A stretch of 64,000 bases of DNA from Aquiluna borgnonia (GTDB taxonomy: Bacteria; Actinomycetota; Actinomycetes; Actinomycetales; Microbacteriaceae): contig NZ_CP054056.1 in NCBI RefSeq assembly GCF_013283855.1, positions 992,001 through 1,056,000 of the forward strand, read 5' to 3'. Below the pieces are notes generated by a model. That model was not told the origin of the DNA, ran no database searches, and saw nothing but the letters and a program-made list of their open reading frames with translations. This document shows, piece after piece, positions 44,756-54,136 of the stretch. Both the position numbers and the translations under genes were made by a program. Within the stretch, counting starts at the first letter, position 1. Every line of letters begins with the position of its first letter.

Positions 44756-45891
44756 GCCTTGCCGCTTCTGCCGTTGCAGGTTTTGAGAAGACATACGGAT
44801 ACGCCCCGACTGGAGTTTGGTCAGCTCCGGGCCGGGCAAATCTAATCGGTGAGCACACCGATTACAACGCCGGATTTGTGCTTCCCTTTGGCATCAATAA
44901 CCGCACCTACGCAGCCATCTCCCTTCGACAGGATAGGAAATGCAACGTAAGTTCTGATCTTGATGGAAGATCATTTAGCTACGAACTTTCAGAAGAAATG
45001 CCAAAGGGCCTTGACTGGGCTCTTTACCCCCTCGGGGTGGCATGGGTTATGGCCAGTGCAAAGGACCAAGGCTTTGACTGCTTCATTACCTCCGATGTTC
45101 CCGTTGGGGCAGGGCTTTCATCCTCAGCGGCAGTAGAAAGCGCAATGGCCATTGCGCTAAATGAACTGTGGGAATGCGGAAAAACCAAGCAGGAGCTAGC
45201 ACTGATTGGTCAGCGCGCTGAGAACCACGTGGTGGGGGCTCCAACCGGCATCATGGATCAAACGGCTTCCATGCTTGCTCAGGCGGACGCCGCCGTTTTG
45301 ATTGACTGCCAAAGCCTAGAAATAAAGTTGGTGGACCTGGGACTCAGCGAGCGAGGCCTAGTGGTGGCTGTAATCGACACCCAGGTATCGCACTCGCACG
45401 CCTACGGCGGCTACGGATCAAGACGCAAATCTTGTGAGGACGGTGCGGCAGCACTTGGCGTTGAGACCCTACGAGAGCTGTCACTATCAGATCTCCCCCG
45501 AGCTAAGTCGCAACTTGACGATGTCACCTATCGCCGCGTGAAGCACGTAATCACGGAAAACCAGCGAGTCCTTGACACGGTTGATGCCCTGGGTCGCGGA
45601 AATCTGCAGGCGCTTGGAAGGCTACTTCAGGAATCCCACGCCTCAATGCGAGATGACTTTGAAATATCAGTCCCCGAACTGGACCTAGCCGTCGAAACGG
45701 CCATGAGAGTTGGCGCCGTAGGGAGCAGAATGACCGGTGGTGGATTTGGCGGGGCAGCGATTGCAATCATCGCTGCGGAACGGCTCCAAGAATTAGAGCG
45801 TGCGGCAATGGATGCCTTTTCAGCCGCTGGATTCAAGGCCCCGAGGGTCTTTTCGGTGGTGCCGTCCACGGGTGCAAAAAGAGAGATCTAA
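44752..45891 (+). CDS. galK: Galactokinase
   Basis: GHMP kinase of about 379 residues. The N-terminal signature is GRANLIGEHTDYNAGFVLP, the ATP loop GAGLSSSAAVE, and motif 3 GGGFGGAAIAI. GTG start overlapping the galT stop. It overlaps the convergent nicotinamidase by 4 bp. UDP-glucose 4-epimerase (galE) is not in the window. Confidence 0.95.
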   Translation: MSLAASAVAGFEKTYGYAPTGVWSAPGRANLIGEHTDYNAGFVLPFGINNRTYAAISLRQDRKCNVSSDLDGRSFSYELSEEMPKGLDWALYPLGVAWVMASAKDQGFDCFITSDVPVGAGLSSSAAVESAMAIALNELWECGKTKQELALIGQRAENHVVGAPTGIMDQTASMLAQADAAVLIDCQSLEIKLVDLGLSERGLVVAVIDTQVSHSHAYGGYGSRRKSCEDGAAALGVETLRELSLSDLPRAKSQLDDVTYRRVKHVITENQRVLDTVDALGRGNLQALGRLLQESHASMRDDFEISVPELDLAVETAMRVGAVGSRMTGGGFGGAAIAIIAAERLQELERAAMDAFSAAGFKAPRVFSVVPSTGAKREI

Positions 45892-46472
45892 GCCGTAGCC
45901 GAAACCTTTACACCGGCATCAACCAACTCATCAATCGAGCGCTCAATGCTCTGAGCTGCAACACCAGCGGTGAGTGAGGTGATTACCCTGACCTCAAATC
46001 CAGCCTGTTTGGCATCCAGCGCACTGGCTCTGACGCAGTAGTCGGTTGCAATGCCAACCACATCAACCCGATTAACTTCGAGTCGGGCGAGCAGTTCGGA
46101 AAGGGTTTCGCCGGCATCGGTGGTGCCGTCAAAAATTGAATAGCCGTGCGAACCCTGACCCTTTTTGATGTGGAAATCAATCAGTGAGGAATCTAGGTTT
46201 GGGTGATACTCGGCTCCCTGTTCACCTGCGATGCAGTGAAGTGGCCAATGATTCACGAAATCCGGCTCTACACCCGACTCTGGAAAATGGCCCCCGTTGA
46301 GTGAATTTGGGGTGTGCCAATCCCGAGATGCGATCACAAAGTTATAGGCCGCAGGGTTTGCTCTGAGGTATTCGGTGATTGCGGCCGCCACCGCAGCACC
46401 GCCCTGGCAAGCGAGCGCCCCACCCTCACAAAAATCGTTCTGAACATCAATTACGAAAAGTGCATTCGCCAT
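45888..46472 (-). CDS. pncA: Nicotinamidase
   Basis: 194 residues, deamidates nicotinamide to nicotinate for NAD salvage. Catalytic Asp in VIDVQNDFCEGGAL, zinc-binding SRDWHTPNSLNGGHFPE, Lys in IKKGQ, and nucleophilic Cys in IATDYCVRASALD. It starts directly next to the PBP4 gene stop. Confidence 0.94.
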   Translation of the reverse strand: MANALFVIDVQNDFCEGGALACQGGAAVAAAITEYLRANPAAYNFVIASRDWHTPNSLNGGHFPESGVEPDFVNHWPLHCIAGEQGAEYHPNLDSSLIDFHIKKGQGSHGYSIFDGTTDAGETLSELLARLEVNRVDVVGIATDYCVRASALDAKQAGFEVRVITSLTAGVAAQSIERSIDELVDAGVKVSATA

Positions 46473-47837
46473 TTAGTCGTTCCCCAAACTGCCACCGCAC
46501 TCATAGATGGCAAGGGCAAGGCTGTCCATCGCCTCACGGTTTGCCTCGCTGACATCCCCAAGGTTGTAGATGGTGAAAATCAAACGGGAGGAGTCGGGAG
46601 TGTCCATGAATCCTGCGAGAGTGTAGCCGGATTGAATCCAACCGGTCTTGGCGGCAATTTTGCCCGCGGCTGATTCCAGGCGGTAGGAAAGAGAGCCCGG
46701 AGTCCCAGCAACCGGCAGACCATCGGAGATGACGGCAAAATCTCCATAGCCCTCGTTCACTAGCCCAAGCAGCGAGTTGATCAGGGCTGGGCTAGCGGCG
46801 TTGTAATCGGAGAGTCCAGAGCCATCTTCAATTTTCAGAGTCGAGAGGTCAAGGCCGGTTCGGCTCAGAGCCTTCTTGTATGCGGTGTCTAGGGTTGCGA
46901 AGTTGCCCGAGTAACCGGCATCCAGCGCGATCAATCTGGCCAGCGCCTCTGCAAGGGTATTGTCCGAGACTAAGAGCATGTAGTTGATCCACTCGCTGAT
47001 TGGCCTGGAGCTAACCTTGGCCACCTCGATGGCATCTGCCGGTGCGACTCCAGCTTTGACCTTTGCTCCAATCGCATTGGCACCGATAGCTTCTTTGAAC
47101 CACTTGCCGGCCCTCGCCACCGGGTCAGACCCGCGGGTTGAATCCTTGGCTGCCGGATCATTTCGGTCGCCGTCAATTTGCAGGGCGGAAACCCTGGACA
47201 TGTAGCCCTCTTTGAGTCCCTTTAGGTCCCAGTCAGATTTCCAGTCTCCCTTGGCCTCACCGTAAAGCGAGCTGTCCAGAACTATTTGGCTGAAGGTCTG
47301 TCCTGGAAGTGCCTTTGTGATTTGCTTCACCAGGGTCGCTAGCTTTGGAGCGTTTCGATAGACCGAATCCTGATTCACTCCCGTGCGAGAGAGCGTCACA
47401 TCCCCGGCTCCAACCAGGTAAATCACGCTAGGGTCGACGGCGTCCACGTAAACCCTGGTGGTGACCGTGTAGTCGGGACCCAGGGTCTCCAGGGCTGCTG
47501 CCGCGGTCACCAACTTCAGTACTGAGGCCGTTCTGGATGCCAAATTGGCGTTGCGCTCAAAGAGCACCTGAGAAGTGCTGGCATTTAGAACCTGAGCCTG
47601 AAGTTGAAGAATCCCCTCGGCGCCCTCGGCTGCGGCAACACTGCAACTGATGCTGACCGTTTCACTAACCGTTGCGCTTTCGGAAATTACCTGTGACTGA
47701 GTCATGGGAGCGGAAGTGGTAGCACTTGCAACCGGAGTCTGGGCTGTCCTTGGAGCTAGCGGCCCCAGAAACATCACCGCAAGGAAGGTTAGGCCTGCGA
47801 CTAGTCCGCCTGCGATGCCGATTAGAGCTTGCTTCAT
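46473..47837 (-). CDS. dacB: D-alanyl-D-alanine carboxypeptidase/endopeptidase (PBP4)
   Basis: 454-residue S13 peptidase. N-terminal signal anchor (about 7-27), active-site SVLK in TASVLKLVTAA, SDN in LVSDNTLAEALA and KTG in AAKTGWIQSG. Trims peptidoglycan peptides outside the membrane. It is divergent from the CopC-like gene with 22 bp between starts. Confidence 0.93.
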   Translation of the reverse strand: MKQALIGIAGGLVAGLTFLAVMFLGPLAPRTAQTPVASATTSAPMTQSQVISESATVSETVSISCSVAAAEGAEGILQLQAQVLNASTSQVLFERNANLASRTASVLKLVTAAAALETLGPDYTVTTRVYVDAVDPSVIYLVGAGDVTLSRTGVNQDSVYRNAPKLATLVKQITKALPGQTFSQIVLDSSLYGEAKGDWKSDWDLKGLKEGYMSRVSALQIDGDRNDPAAKDSTRGSDPVARAGKWFKEAIGANAIGAKVKAGVAPADAIEVAKVSSRPISEWINYMLLVSDNTLAEALARLIALDAGYSGNFATLDTAYKKALSRTGLDLSTLKIEDGSGLSDYNAASPALINSLLGLVNEGYGDFAVISDGLPVAGTPGSLSYRLESAAGKIAAKTGWIQSGYTLAGFMDTPDSSRLIFTIYNLGDVSEANREAMDSLALAIYECGGSLGND

Positions 47838-47859
47838 GATCCTGCCTTACGCTTTACCC

Positions 47860-48369
47860 ATGAAGTTTAATTGGATTGCTGCGGCATTGCTTCCGGCGGT
47901 GCTGCTTGGACCCGCCGCCGTTGCTCACGATGAGTTGGTTGGCACCTCACCGGCTGCCGGTTCTGTGGTTGAAGCTGGTCAGCTCCCTATCGAGCTTGAA
48001 TTCTCCAATGAGCTTCTGGATCTTGGTAGCGGCGCAGAAATTGTGATCACTGACCCCAGCTCAAAGCTGGTCCCCAGCCAGTGCGCCATCATAGACGGAA
48101 CTTTTGCGAGAACCCTGATCGATGTCGATTTAGCGGGAGAGTATCAAGTTGCCTGGCGGGCAGTCTCTGGCGATGGTCACCCCATCGAGGGCAGTTTTAG
48201 CTTCCAGGTGACTAACACCTCGGGATACCAGGCCACTGGCGTTGCCGAGCCCTGCCTGATAAGCGCTGCTGCTGAAGAGCCAGCGCAGTTCAACTACTGG
48301 CTGCTGTTTGGTTCCCTGACCCTGGTTGCAATTGGATTATTTTTCTACCTCAGGCCGAGAAAGAAGTAG
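47860..48369 (+). CDS. CopC-domain protein with C-terminal membrane anchor
   Basis: 169 residues: signal peptide ending AVAHDE (mature N-terminal His as in copper-binding CopC), then a CopC beta-sandwich with LVGTSPAAGSVVEAG and SGDGHPIEGSFSFQV, and one C-terminal helix with RPRKK. Mature His1, Asp and the GDGHP His are the usual Cu(II) ligands. ATG 47860 is chosen to begin the signal peptide. Copper handling at the cell surface is probable. No copD is visible. Confidence 0.88.
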   Translation: MKFNWIAAALLPAVLLGPAAVAHDELVGTSPAAGSVVEAGQLPIELEFSNELLDLGSGAEIVITDPSSKLVPSQCAIIDGTFARTLIDVDLAGEYQVAWRAVSGDGHPIEGSFSFQVTNTSGYQATGVAEPCLISAAAEEPAQFNYWLLFGSLTLVAIGLFFYLRPRKK

Positions 48370-48705
48370 TCGAGCGAGAACGCCGACCAAAAGAATCAAA
48401 GCCCCACTGATTGCAACCTCGAGCGGCAGGATGAAGCGCATCCCAGCCGGGGTCGCAAGCAGCGAGTAGATCACATCTAGCCCCTGGCTGAATAAAAACC
48501 CGAGCACTGCCGAAACCAAAAGCAGCGCGGCGATGGCTTTTCCTCCAGACCCTAGCCTCGGGGCACTCCAGGTAACCGTGAGCATAAGAACCAAAAGGGC
48601 CAATGAGCCACTCAGTATGGAATCCAGGGTTGGGTGATAGAGATACTGGCTAACGCCCACGGTCGCGAGAAGCGAAAATGCAAAAACCGGGATCCTGAAC
48701 TTCAC
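48337..48705 (-). CDS. Small membrane protein, function unknown
   Basis: 122 residues with four hydrophobic helices. No recognised motif. Its 3' end overlaps the CopC-like gene by 33 bp, and its start overlaps the DUF1801 gene by 4 bp. Confidence 0.65.
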   Translation of the reverse strand: MKFRIPVFAFSLLATVGVSQYLYHPTLDSILSGSLALLVLMLTVTWSAPRLGSGGKAIAALLLVSAVLGFLFSQGLDVIYSLLATPAGMRFILPLEVAISGALILLVGVLARLLLSRPEVEK

Positions 48706-49172
48706 TTTTTTACCTTCATTCTTCGGGCGCTTCCTCTGACCTCCAGGTAGCGCTCAACATATTGCTCCATTGAGATTTGACCCATGGCCCAGGTGATTAC
48801 TTCAATCGGGAGCTTTGACAGCGCCTTGAATCTTATGCAGGATTTCCCGATGTTCATCGGAAGACCAGACTCTCGGTAGCGGGACTCAAAATCTTCCCGA
48901 AGCCCATCCCATGCATAAACCGACATCAGATAGAGGGAAATGTACTGCTTCTGGTTTGCGATTGCGGCATAAACCAGGGGCTGGCCATTGTAGGTCTCAC
49001 CAACTATTTGCTCTGGAACCTGATAGACGATCATTCCAAAGTTCATGGCCTCTTGAAGACCCGCGGGTAAATGCTGTTGAGCGAGTTTGCGCAACTCAAT
49101 AACATCTGCTTTTCGTTCCAGCGGAAGTTCAGCTAGGTACTGCTCAATGGTTGTAGCGCTGGATGAAACCAT
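48702..49172 (-). CDS. DUF1801 domain protein
   Basis: 156 residues. EAMNFGMIVYQVP, VYAAIANQKQYISLYLM and NIGKSCIRFKALSKLPIE are the DUF1801/YdhG-like pattern. Role of the family unknown (fold related to iron chaperone frataxin-like/YdhG proteins). Overlaps ktrA by 1 bp. Confidence 0.82.
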   Translation of the reverse strand: MVSSSATTIEQYLAELPLERKADVIELRKLAQQHLPAGLQEAMNFGMIVYQVPEQIVGETYNGQPLVYAAIANQKQYISLYLMSVYAWDGLREDFESRYRESGLPMNIGKSCIRFKALSKLPIEVITWAMGQISMEQYVERYLEVRGSARRMKVKK

Positions 49173-49858
49173 TAGTCCAGCTGGCAGAAATCATCCAGCG
49201 GGCCCTTCGGGCCAGCGATAACGATGGTGTCCCCTTCGTAGAGCACAGTCTCGGGGAAAGCTGGCTTGTAGCCCTGCTCCTGGTGATTTACGGCCACAAC
49301 GGTGACGCCGAAGGTGGCACGGATTTTTGCCTCTGAAAGCGGCTTGCCCTGGAAAATCTCCGGGACCATGGTCTTCACCATTACGAAGTCCTCGTCGATG
49401 TGGACGTAGTCAAGTGATTCACCGGATACCTGGTGAGCGACTCGTCGACCCATTTCATACTCGGGGAAAATAACGTGGTGGACACCGATCTGGGTAAGGA
49501 TTCTGCCGTGCGAAGCAGAGTTAGCCTTGGCCCAAACCTGCTTGACCCCTAGCTGCAGCAGCAGTGAAGCGGTCAAGATCGAGGACTCGAGGTCTGCACC
49601 GATGGCCACGACAGCGCTATCCATGTCGGTTAGGCCCAGCTCCCTGAGGGTTTCCTCATCGGTGGTGTCCGCCGTGACCACGTGAGTGAGAACCGGGGCC
49701 AGGTTTTGCACAATCTTTTCGTCAGTGTCAATACCCAGTACCTGGTGACCAGAGGCCACCAGCTCATTGGCTAGAGCCGTGCCGAAGCGCCCCAGCCCAA
49801 TGATCGCAACGTTGGCGGAGTGAAACCTGCGCTTGATTTTTGGTTTTTCGGATGACAT
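49172..49858 (-). CDS. ktrA: Potassium uptake regulator, RCK domain (KtrA/TrkA family)
   Basis: 228 residues. RCK_N Rossmann domain GLGRFGTALANELVASG at about 20-36, acidic residue after the second strand (GIDTDEKIV), and a C-terminal RCK_C domain. Cytoplasmic gating ring of the transporter encoded 9 bp upstream. Binds nucleotides (ATP/ADP or NAD). Confidence 0.92.
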   Translation of the reverse strand: MSSEKPKIKRRFHSANVAIIGLGRFGTALANELVASGHQVLGIDTDEKIVQNLAPVLTHVVTADTTDEETLRELGLTDMDSAVVAIGADLESSILTASLLLQLGVKQVWAKANSASHGRILTQIGVHHVIFPEYEMGRRVAHQVSGESLDYVHIDEDFVMVKTMVPEIFQGKPLSEAKIRATFGVTVVAVNHQEQGYKPAFPETVLYEGDTIVIAGPKGPLDDFCQLD

Positions 49859-49867
49859 TGCCTTTTC

Positions 49868-51250
49868 CTAACCGATCAGGGGTCGTTCTCTTGGGTATTC
49901 GAAGTGTCGCTTAATCTTGCGGAGTGCGAGTGCGGTGGCCATCGATACTGGGCCAACACGGCCAACAAACATCAGAATCGAGAACATCACCTCGCTCCAA
50001 TCTGGCATGTCCATCGTCACGCCGGTCGAAAGTCCAACGGTGCAGACTGCCGAAAGAACATCAAAGATGATTTTGTCCAGTGAGTACTGAGTGGTCCAGC
50101 GCAAAATCAAGATCGCAACGGCCGCCAGGGTCGCGGTCAGTCCGACAATGGTTAGCGCCTGGCGCTGGATCGAACGTGGAAGTCTGCGATTTCCAATGTT
50201 GACTGCGGTCTCGCCACGAATCTCAGTGAAAACGATGTAGGCCAAAACGACTGCCGTGCCAATTTTGATACCACCGGCCGTGGACGCCGAGCCGCCTCCG
50301 ATAAACATCAGCAGGTCCATTCCCAACCAGGTGGAGGGGTGCATGGCGGTAATGTCCTGAGCGTTGAAGCCCGCGGTGCGGGGCATAATCGCCGCAAAGA
50401 TGGAGTCCAGCAGCTTGTTCAGCGGATCCAGGGGTCCAAGGGTCTTGGGGTTATTCCACTCCAGAAGTCCGACGTAAACAGTGCCGAGCACAACTAAAAC
50501 CAACGAGCTCCAGAGAATGATGCGTGAGTTCAGGCTCCACTGCATTGGCATGAAACCGACGTTTCGGCCAAAAAGCAGTCTGGTTTTGTGCTTGATGCGG
50601 TCCCACGCTTCTGAGAGAACTGGGAAGCCAAGGGAGCCCATAAAAGCACCGACAAAAATCGGAACAATAATCCAGCCGTCCCGAGCGAAACTCATCAGGC
50701 TGTCCGAGTAGAGGGCAAAGCCGGCGTTATTGAAGGCGGAAATAGCGTGAAAGGCGCCGTGCCCGAGAGATTTAGTGAGCGAATAGTCGTACTCCACCAT
50801 GAAGCGCACAAAAAGAAACACGAAGAGTAGCAGTTCAAAAAACAGCGTCATCTTTACGATGCTGAGGATCAGTCTCTTGACGTCCACTCCACCGGCAGCC
50901 GAAGCTTCGGTAGTCGCAGAGAGTCGGTTGTGGACCGAAACGCGACCATCTATCAGGTAACCGAGCAGAGTTGCAAAACCTACGATTCCAAATCCGCCAA
51001 TTTGAATTAAAAGGGCAATTACCCAGTGGCCGTAAACGTTCCAGTGGGTCTGGGTGTCTAAGGTTGCCAGTCCGGTAACCGTCACCGCACTGGTCGCGGT
51101 AAACAGGGCATCCGAGAACGAAGTGGGTTTTCCGTCCGCAACTACAAACGGCATTGAAAGAAGTGCCGTTCCAATCGCTACCACTCCCAAAAAGGCCAAA
51201 ACCACTAGGCGAGAGGGGTGAATTTTTCGTTTCATACCGGTACTTGTCAC
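49868..51250 (-). CDS. ktrB: Ktr/Trk potassium transporter membrane subunit
   Basis: 460 residues, TrkH superfamily with four M1-P-M2 repeats. The filter regions are TSAVTVTGLATLD, NAGFALYSD, IMPRTAGFNAQD and AVCTVGLSTGVT. The key glycine is kept in each. ATG at 51250 or at 51235 (MKRKIHPSR). Forms K+ channel-like transporter with KtrA. Confidence 0.94.
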   Translation of the reverse strand: MTSTGMKRKIHPSRLVVLAFLGVVAIGTALLSMPFVVADGKPTSFSDALFTATSAVTVTGLATLDTQTHWNVYGHWVIALLIQIGGFGIVGFATLLGYLIDGRVSVHNRLSATTEASAAGGVDVKRLILSIVKMTLFFELLLFVFLFVRFMVEYDYSLTKSLGHGAFHAISAFNNAGFALYSDSLMSFARDGWIIVPIFVGAFMGSLGFPVLSEAWDRIKHKTRLLFGRNVGFMPMQWSLNSRIILWSSLVLVVLGTVYVGLLEWNNPKTLGPLDPLNKLLDSIFAAIMPRTAGFNAQDITAMHPSTWLGMDLLMFIGGGSASTAGGIKIGTAVVLAYIVFTEIRGETAVNIGNRRLPRSIQRQALTIVGLTATLAAVAILILRWTTQYSLDKIIFDVLSAVCTVGLSTGVTMDMPDWSEVMFSILMFVGRVGPVSMATALALRKIKRHFEYPRERPLIG

Positions 51251-51320
51251 GGTTAGAGCTCACCTCGGAAGGTGGTGGACTCAGACGAAATCACCATAGA
51301 ACTTTACGCCTATTTCAGGC

Positions 51321-52313
51321 TCAGGACTCGAAATTCTTTCGGGTATTCCAAAGGTATGTGATCCCTGCAACTGAGGCTAGGGAAAGTATCAGAGAGGGGA
51401 AGAAGATAAAGAGATCCGCCAGAACCCCAATCCTTGGATCCCCGGGAGCTAATGCTCGAAGCTCTAGTATTCCCAGCATCGAAGCTGCCGCCCAGATCAA
51501 TGACTCCATCGATGGAGGTCTGATACCCAGGGCCATCTGAGAGGTCACCCAAACCAGAGCCAGGGTCGCAATCAAGATAAATGAGTAGACGAAGATGGCA
51601 ATCGCCTTGACTGCAAAGGACCTTTCGATAAACGCGTAGAACGAGATCTTCCCGTCGGCACGCTCAGCAGCGATTCGGAACGGGTCAGATGACTCGGATT
51701 CAGCGGGATAGGCACTCTCAAAGGCGGCTAGGCGCTGGTAGGTGACGTCAAACCCGGGAACGGGGGATGTATAGAAGTAGTCGAAGGTTTGAATGGTCGA
51801 ATATTCTTGCAACTCAGATTCTCGTGTTTCAACCCTGGCGTATGAATCGAGCACGTACTGGTCAAAGGGGTAGAGCGAATCCGATGCCAAATCAGGGAAG
51901 TCAGTGGAAAGTACATCGGCAACAACCTCAACTCCACCGACCTGATCCCCTGCGGAGAACTCCGTGAGCTCAGCATCTTGGCTATCCACAAAAAGTCTGA
52001 TGTCTTTTTCAGTCAGTACTGAAGAGCTAAATTGCTTGGCCAGATCATCAGTTGGCCACGGGTAAAACGCAAGTTCTGCGCGCTCCGTTTCAGGATCAAA
52101 ACCCAGCATTTGCACGTAGACCGCGACTGAGTTCTCTTCAAAGTCGGTCGAGGATTCGCCAAAGATTCCCTGTTCATTGACCTGCACGCCTGAGGGAGCG
52201 TAAGCATCAGAAATCAATGCCAGCAAGGGAAATATAAGGGCAAGAGCTATTGCTCCCACCACGAATACCAGCCGGGCTTTCTTGCCCTCTGCTCTAGTTA
52301 CCCCCACTGCCAC
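51321..52313 (-). CDS. DUF4436-like membrane protein
   Basis: 330 residues. One N-terminal helix (about 17-39), a large outside domain (about 40-225), and three C-terminal helices. The layout, plus YPFDQYVLDSYARVE and WVTSQMALGIRPPS, resembles DUF4436 proteins found in actinobacteria. Function unknown. It follows the 590-residue secreted protein gene by 24 bp and is likely in the same operon, so its partner may be that secreted family. Confidence 0.7.
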   Translation of the reverse strand: MAVGVTRAEGKKARLVFVVGAIALALIFPLLALISDAYAPSGVQVNEQGIFGESSTDFEENSVAVYVQMLGFDPETERAELAFYPWPTDDLAKQFSSSVLTEKDIRLFVDSQDAELTEFSAGDQVGGVEVVADVLSTDFPDLASDSLYPFDQYVLDSYARVETRESELQEYSTIQTFDYFYTSPVPGFDVTYQRLAAFESAYPAESESSDPFRIAAERADGKISFYAFIERSFAVKAIAIFVYSFILIATLALVWVTSQMALGIRPPSMESLIWAAASMLGILELRALAPGDPRIGVLADLFIFFPSLILSLASVAGITYLWNTRKNFES

Positions 52314-52337
52314 CCCCGCCAGCCAAAGTTAGCAGCA

Positions 52338-54110
52338 CTACTTGGAAGCGACAATCACCATGGCATCAAATGTTTTTGAAGATGTCTTTTTCGCAGTTGC
52401 TACGAAGGAGTGGTTCGGATCCCAGGTTTTGATGAAGTTGCAGACCTCTTGGGCTCTAGAAAGAGCCAGTGCCTTGGACTTTGGGTTGAAGTAAGTGGCG
52501 GTGCAGGCAAAGGTTTCGTTGTTTTTTCCCTTGGCGATTACCTGATAGATCTCTTGCTTTTGCCCATCGGAAAGCGTCTTTTTAGAACCCGTGAATTTTG
52601 TCAGTGTCTTGCTAAAAGGTTGGCTGAGCTTGACCTGTATTTCTTTTTCGGAGAAAGTGAACCCGTAGGCAGCAAGTTTCAACCAGCCGTCTTTCTCGGA
52701 AACGATGGTCGAGGCCACTTTTTCCTCTCCTGATGCACCAATCACGGCGACAGTTGCAGAGACTGGGGCGTTTGTAAACCCGTATAAACAGCGTGCCACT
52801 TCACTACTCATAACTAGGTCATAGGTTCCCAAACTCAGGGAGCCGTCAGGGAGAAAGTGCAATCCAGCGACATCGTAGGAGAGATAACCGTCGTTGAATG
52901 CGGGAATGATTCCGTTATAAAGGGTTGCGTTGGTGGAAACCATGCCAAGGATGGCGCCTTGATTTGATAGGCACCTATTGTTTGAGCGCGAGTCAATTGT
53001 GCTGAAATTCCAGAGAGTTGTTGTGCCAATAGCGCGATCGTCAGCTAGGTCACGGAACATTTCAAGCCATTTGAACTCACCCCAGTTTGAGAACGGATAG
53101 ACAACTCCTCCGCCTCGAAATTGTCGACCATTTCCTCCGTGAGCAACAATGGCTTGGCGTTCCTGTTCAGTTGTGTTTGAACTGTTGGCAACGGCATAAA
53201 ATCTTGCTACCTCAACCGGGGCGGCCTCAACAGTAAGTTTCAAATTGGTGTCAGAGTGTGGCTCAATTTTGATGTCGGGACCGCTCATTCGACCCCTGAA
53301 CCAACCGACGATTTCTTTTGAAACCCGCGAACTCAACTTGATTCGGAAATCAGTAGGTAGGGCAGCCTCGATTCCACATGCCCCTTCTTCCACCCAAGTA
53401 CATTCCTTCGGCGCGTTTGGGGCCCAAGATTCGAAATTTCCGTTCGGAGAGCTCCACTTCGTTAAGGTTGGGAGCTTGATGTTTGAATCTCTGCGCTCGG
53501 AGTAGGCATAAACAGATACATCGATTGTTGAGGTCCTAAATTTCTTTGACCTTGCAGCGTCAAAATCTTGAACGGTGAAGAAATTGACCGCATAGGTATT
53601 CGTACCGGCGCCATTCACGGCGCCGTCAACTTCGAACAGAGACACCGCGCTGCCAGCGTACAAACCCTGGTCTGGTATCGCTGGCATTTGAATTCCAGCG
53701 ACTGTTCGCAAAAATTTGGCTGGCAGTACCTCTCCATTTTTACCCGTAAAGCTCAGTGCCTCAACGCAGTTCTCCTGGAGCGTTGACTCGCAAAAAGGAA
53801 GTATCGTTTTCGCAGAAGCGCGAAGCCCTGGTTTCTCGAGATCACACTTTTCATCGCCCGGGATGTTGCCCTCTAGGCAAATCCAGCTATCAAAGACTCC
53901 GGAGCTTTTCACGTTGGCGTAAACACCAATGAATGAGTTGTTTTCGAAACCACCGTACTCGTAGATAGAAACCGCCTCCGACCCGGCTGCCACTGGGGGC
54001 TCGCTCCCCTGAATCCAATTCCGACTGTAGGAAGTTTCCGCATTCGCGCTAGCACTAAAGGCTAGAAAGGCCGCAATTATGAGCGCAGTAATTCTCTTCA
54101 ACGATCTCAC
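52338..54110 (-). CDS. Secreted paralogue family member A, function unknown
   Basis: 590 residues with an N-terminal signal peptide (cleavage after about residue 24) and no membrane anchor. Shared family features in order: paired Cys segments (WICLEGN..CD, CESTLQENC), CTWVEEGACGIE, IVGWFRGRMSGP, NNRCLSNQGAILGMVSTNA, DGYLSYDVAGLHFLPDG, ARCLYGFTNAPVSA, then KDGWLKLAAYGFTFSE, and a basic C-terminal module with CTATYF and RAQEVCNF. The C-terminal tail is OmpA-like only in length and pattern. GTG start. Not a known enzyme. Part of the 613-590-DUF4436 operon. Confidence 0.8.
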   Translation of the reverse strand: MRSLKRITALIIAAFLAFSASANAETSYSRNWIQGSEPPVAAGSEAVSIYEYGGFENNSFIGVYANVKSSGVFDSWICLEGNIPGDEKCDLEKPGLRASAKTILPFCESTLQENCVEALSFTGKNGEVLPAKFLRTVAGIQMPAIPDQGLYAGSAVSLFEVDGAVNGAGTNTYAVNFFTVQDFDAARSKKFRTSTIDVSVYAYSERRDSNIKLPTLTKWSSPNGNFESWAPNAPKECTWVEEGACGIEAALPTDFRIKLSSRVSKEIVGWFRGRMSGPDIKIEPHSDTNLKLTVEAAPVEVARFYAVANSSNTTEQERQAIVAHGGNGRQFRGGGVVYPFSNWGEFKWLEMFRDLADDRAIGTTTLWNFSTIDSRSNNRCLSNQGAILGMVSTNATLYNGIIPAFNDGYLSYDVAGLHFLPDGSLSLGTYDLVMSSEVARCLYGFTNAPVSATVAVIGASGEEKVASTIVSEKDGWLKLAAYGFTFSEKEIQVKLSQPFSKTLTKFTGSKKTLSDGQKQEIYQVIAKGKNNETFACTATYFNPKSKALALSRAQEVCNFIKTWDPNHSFVATAKKTSSKTFDAMVIVASK

Positions 54111-54136
54111 CGGAAATTCAATATTGAGGAGCTTGG

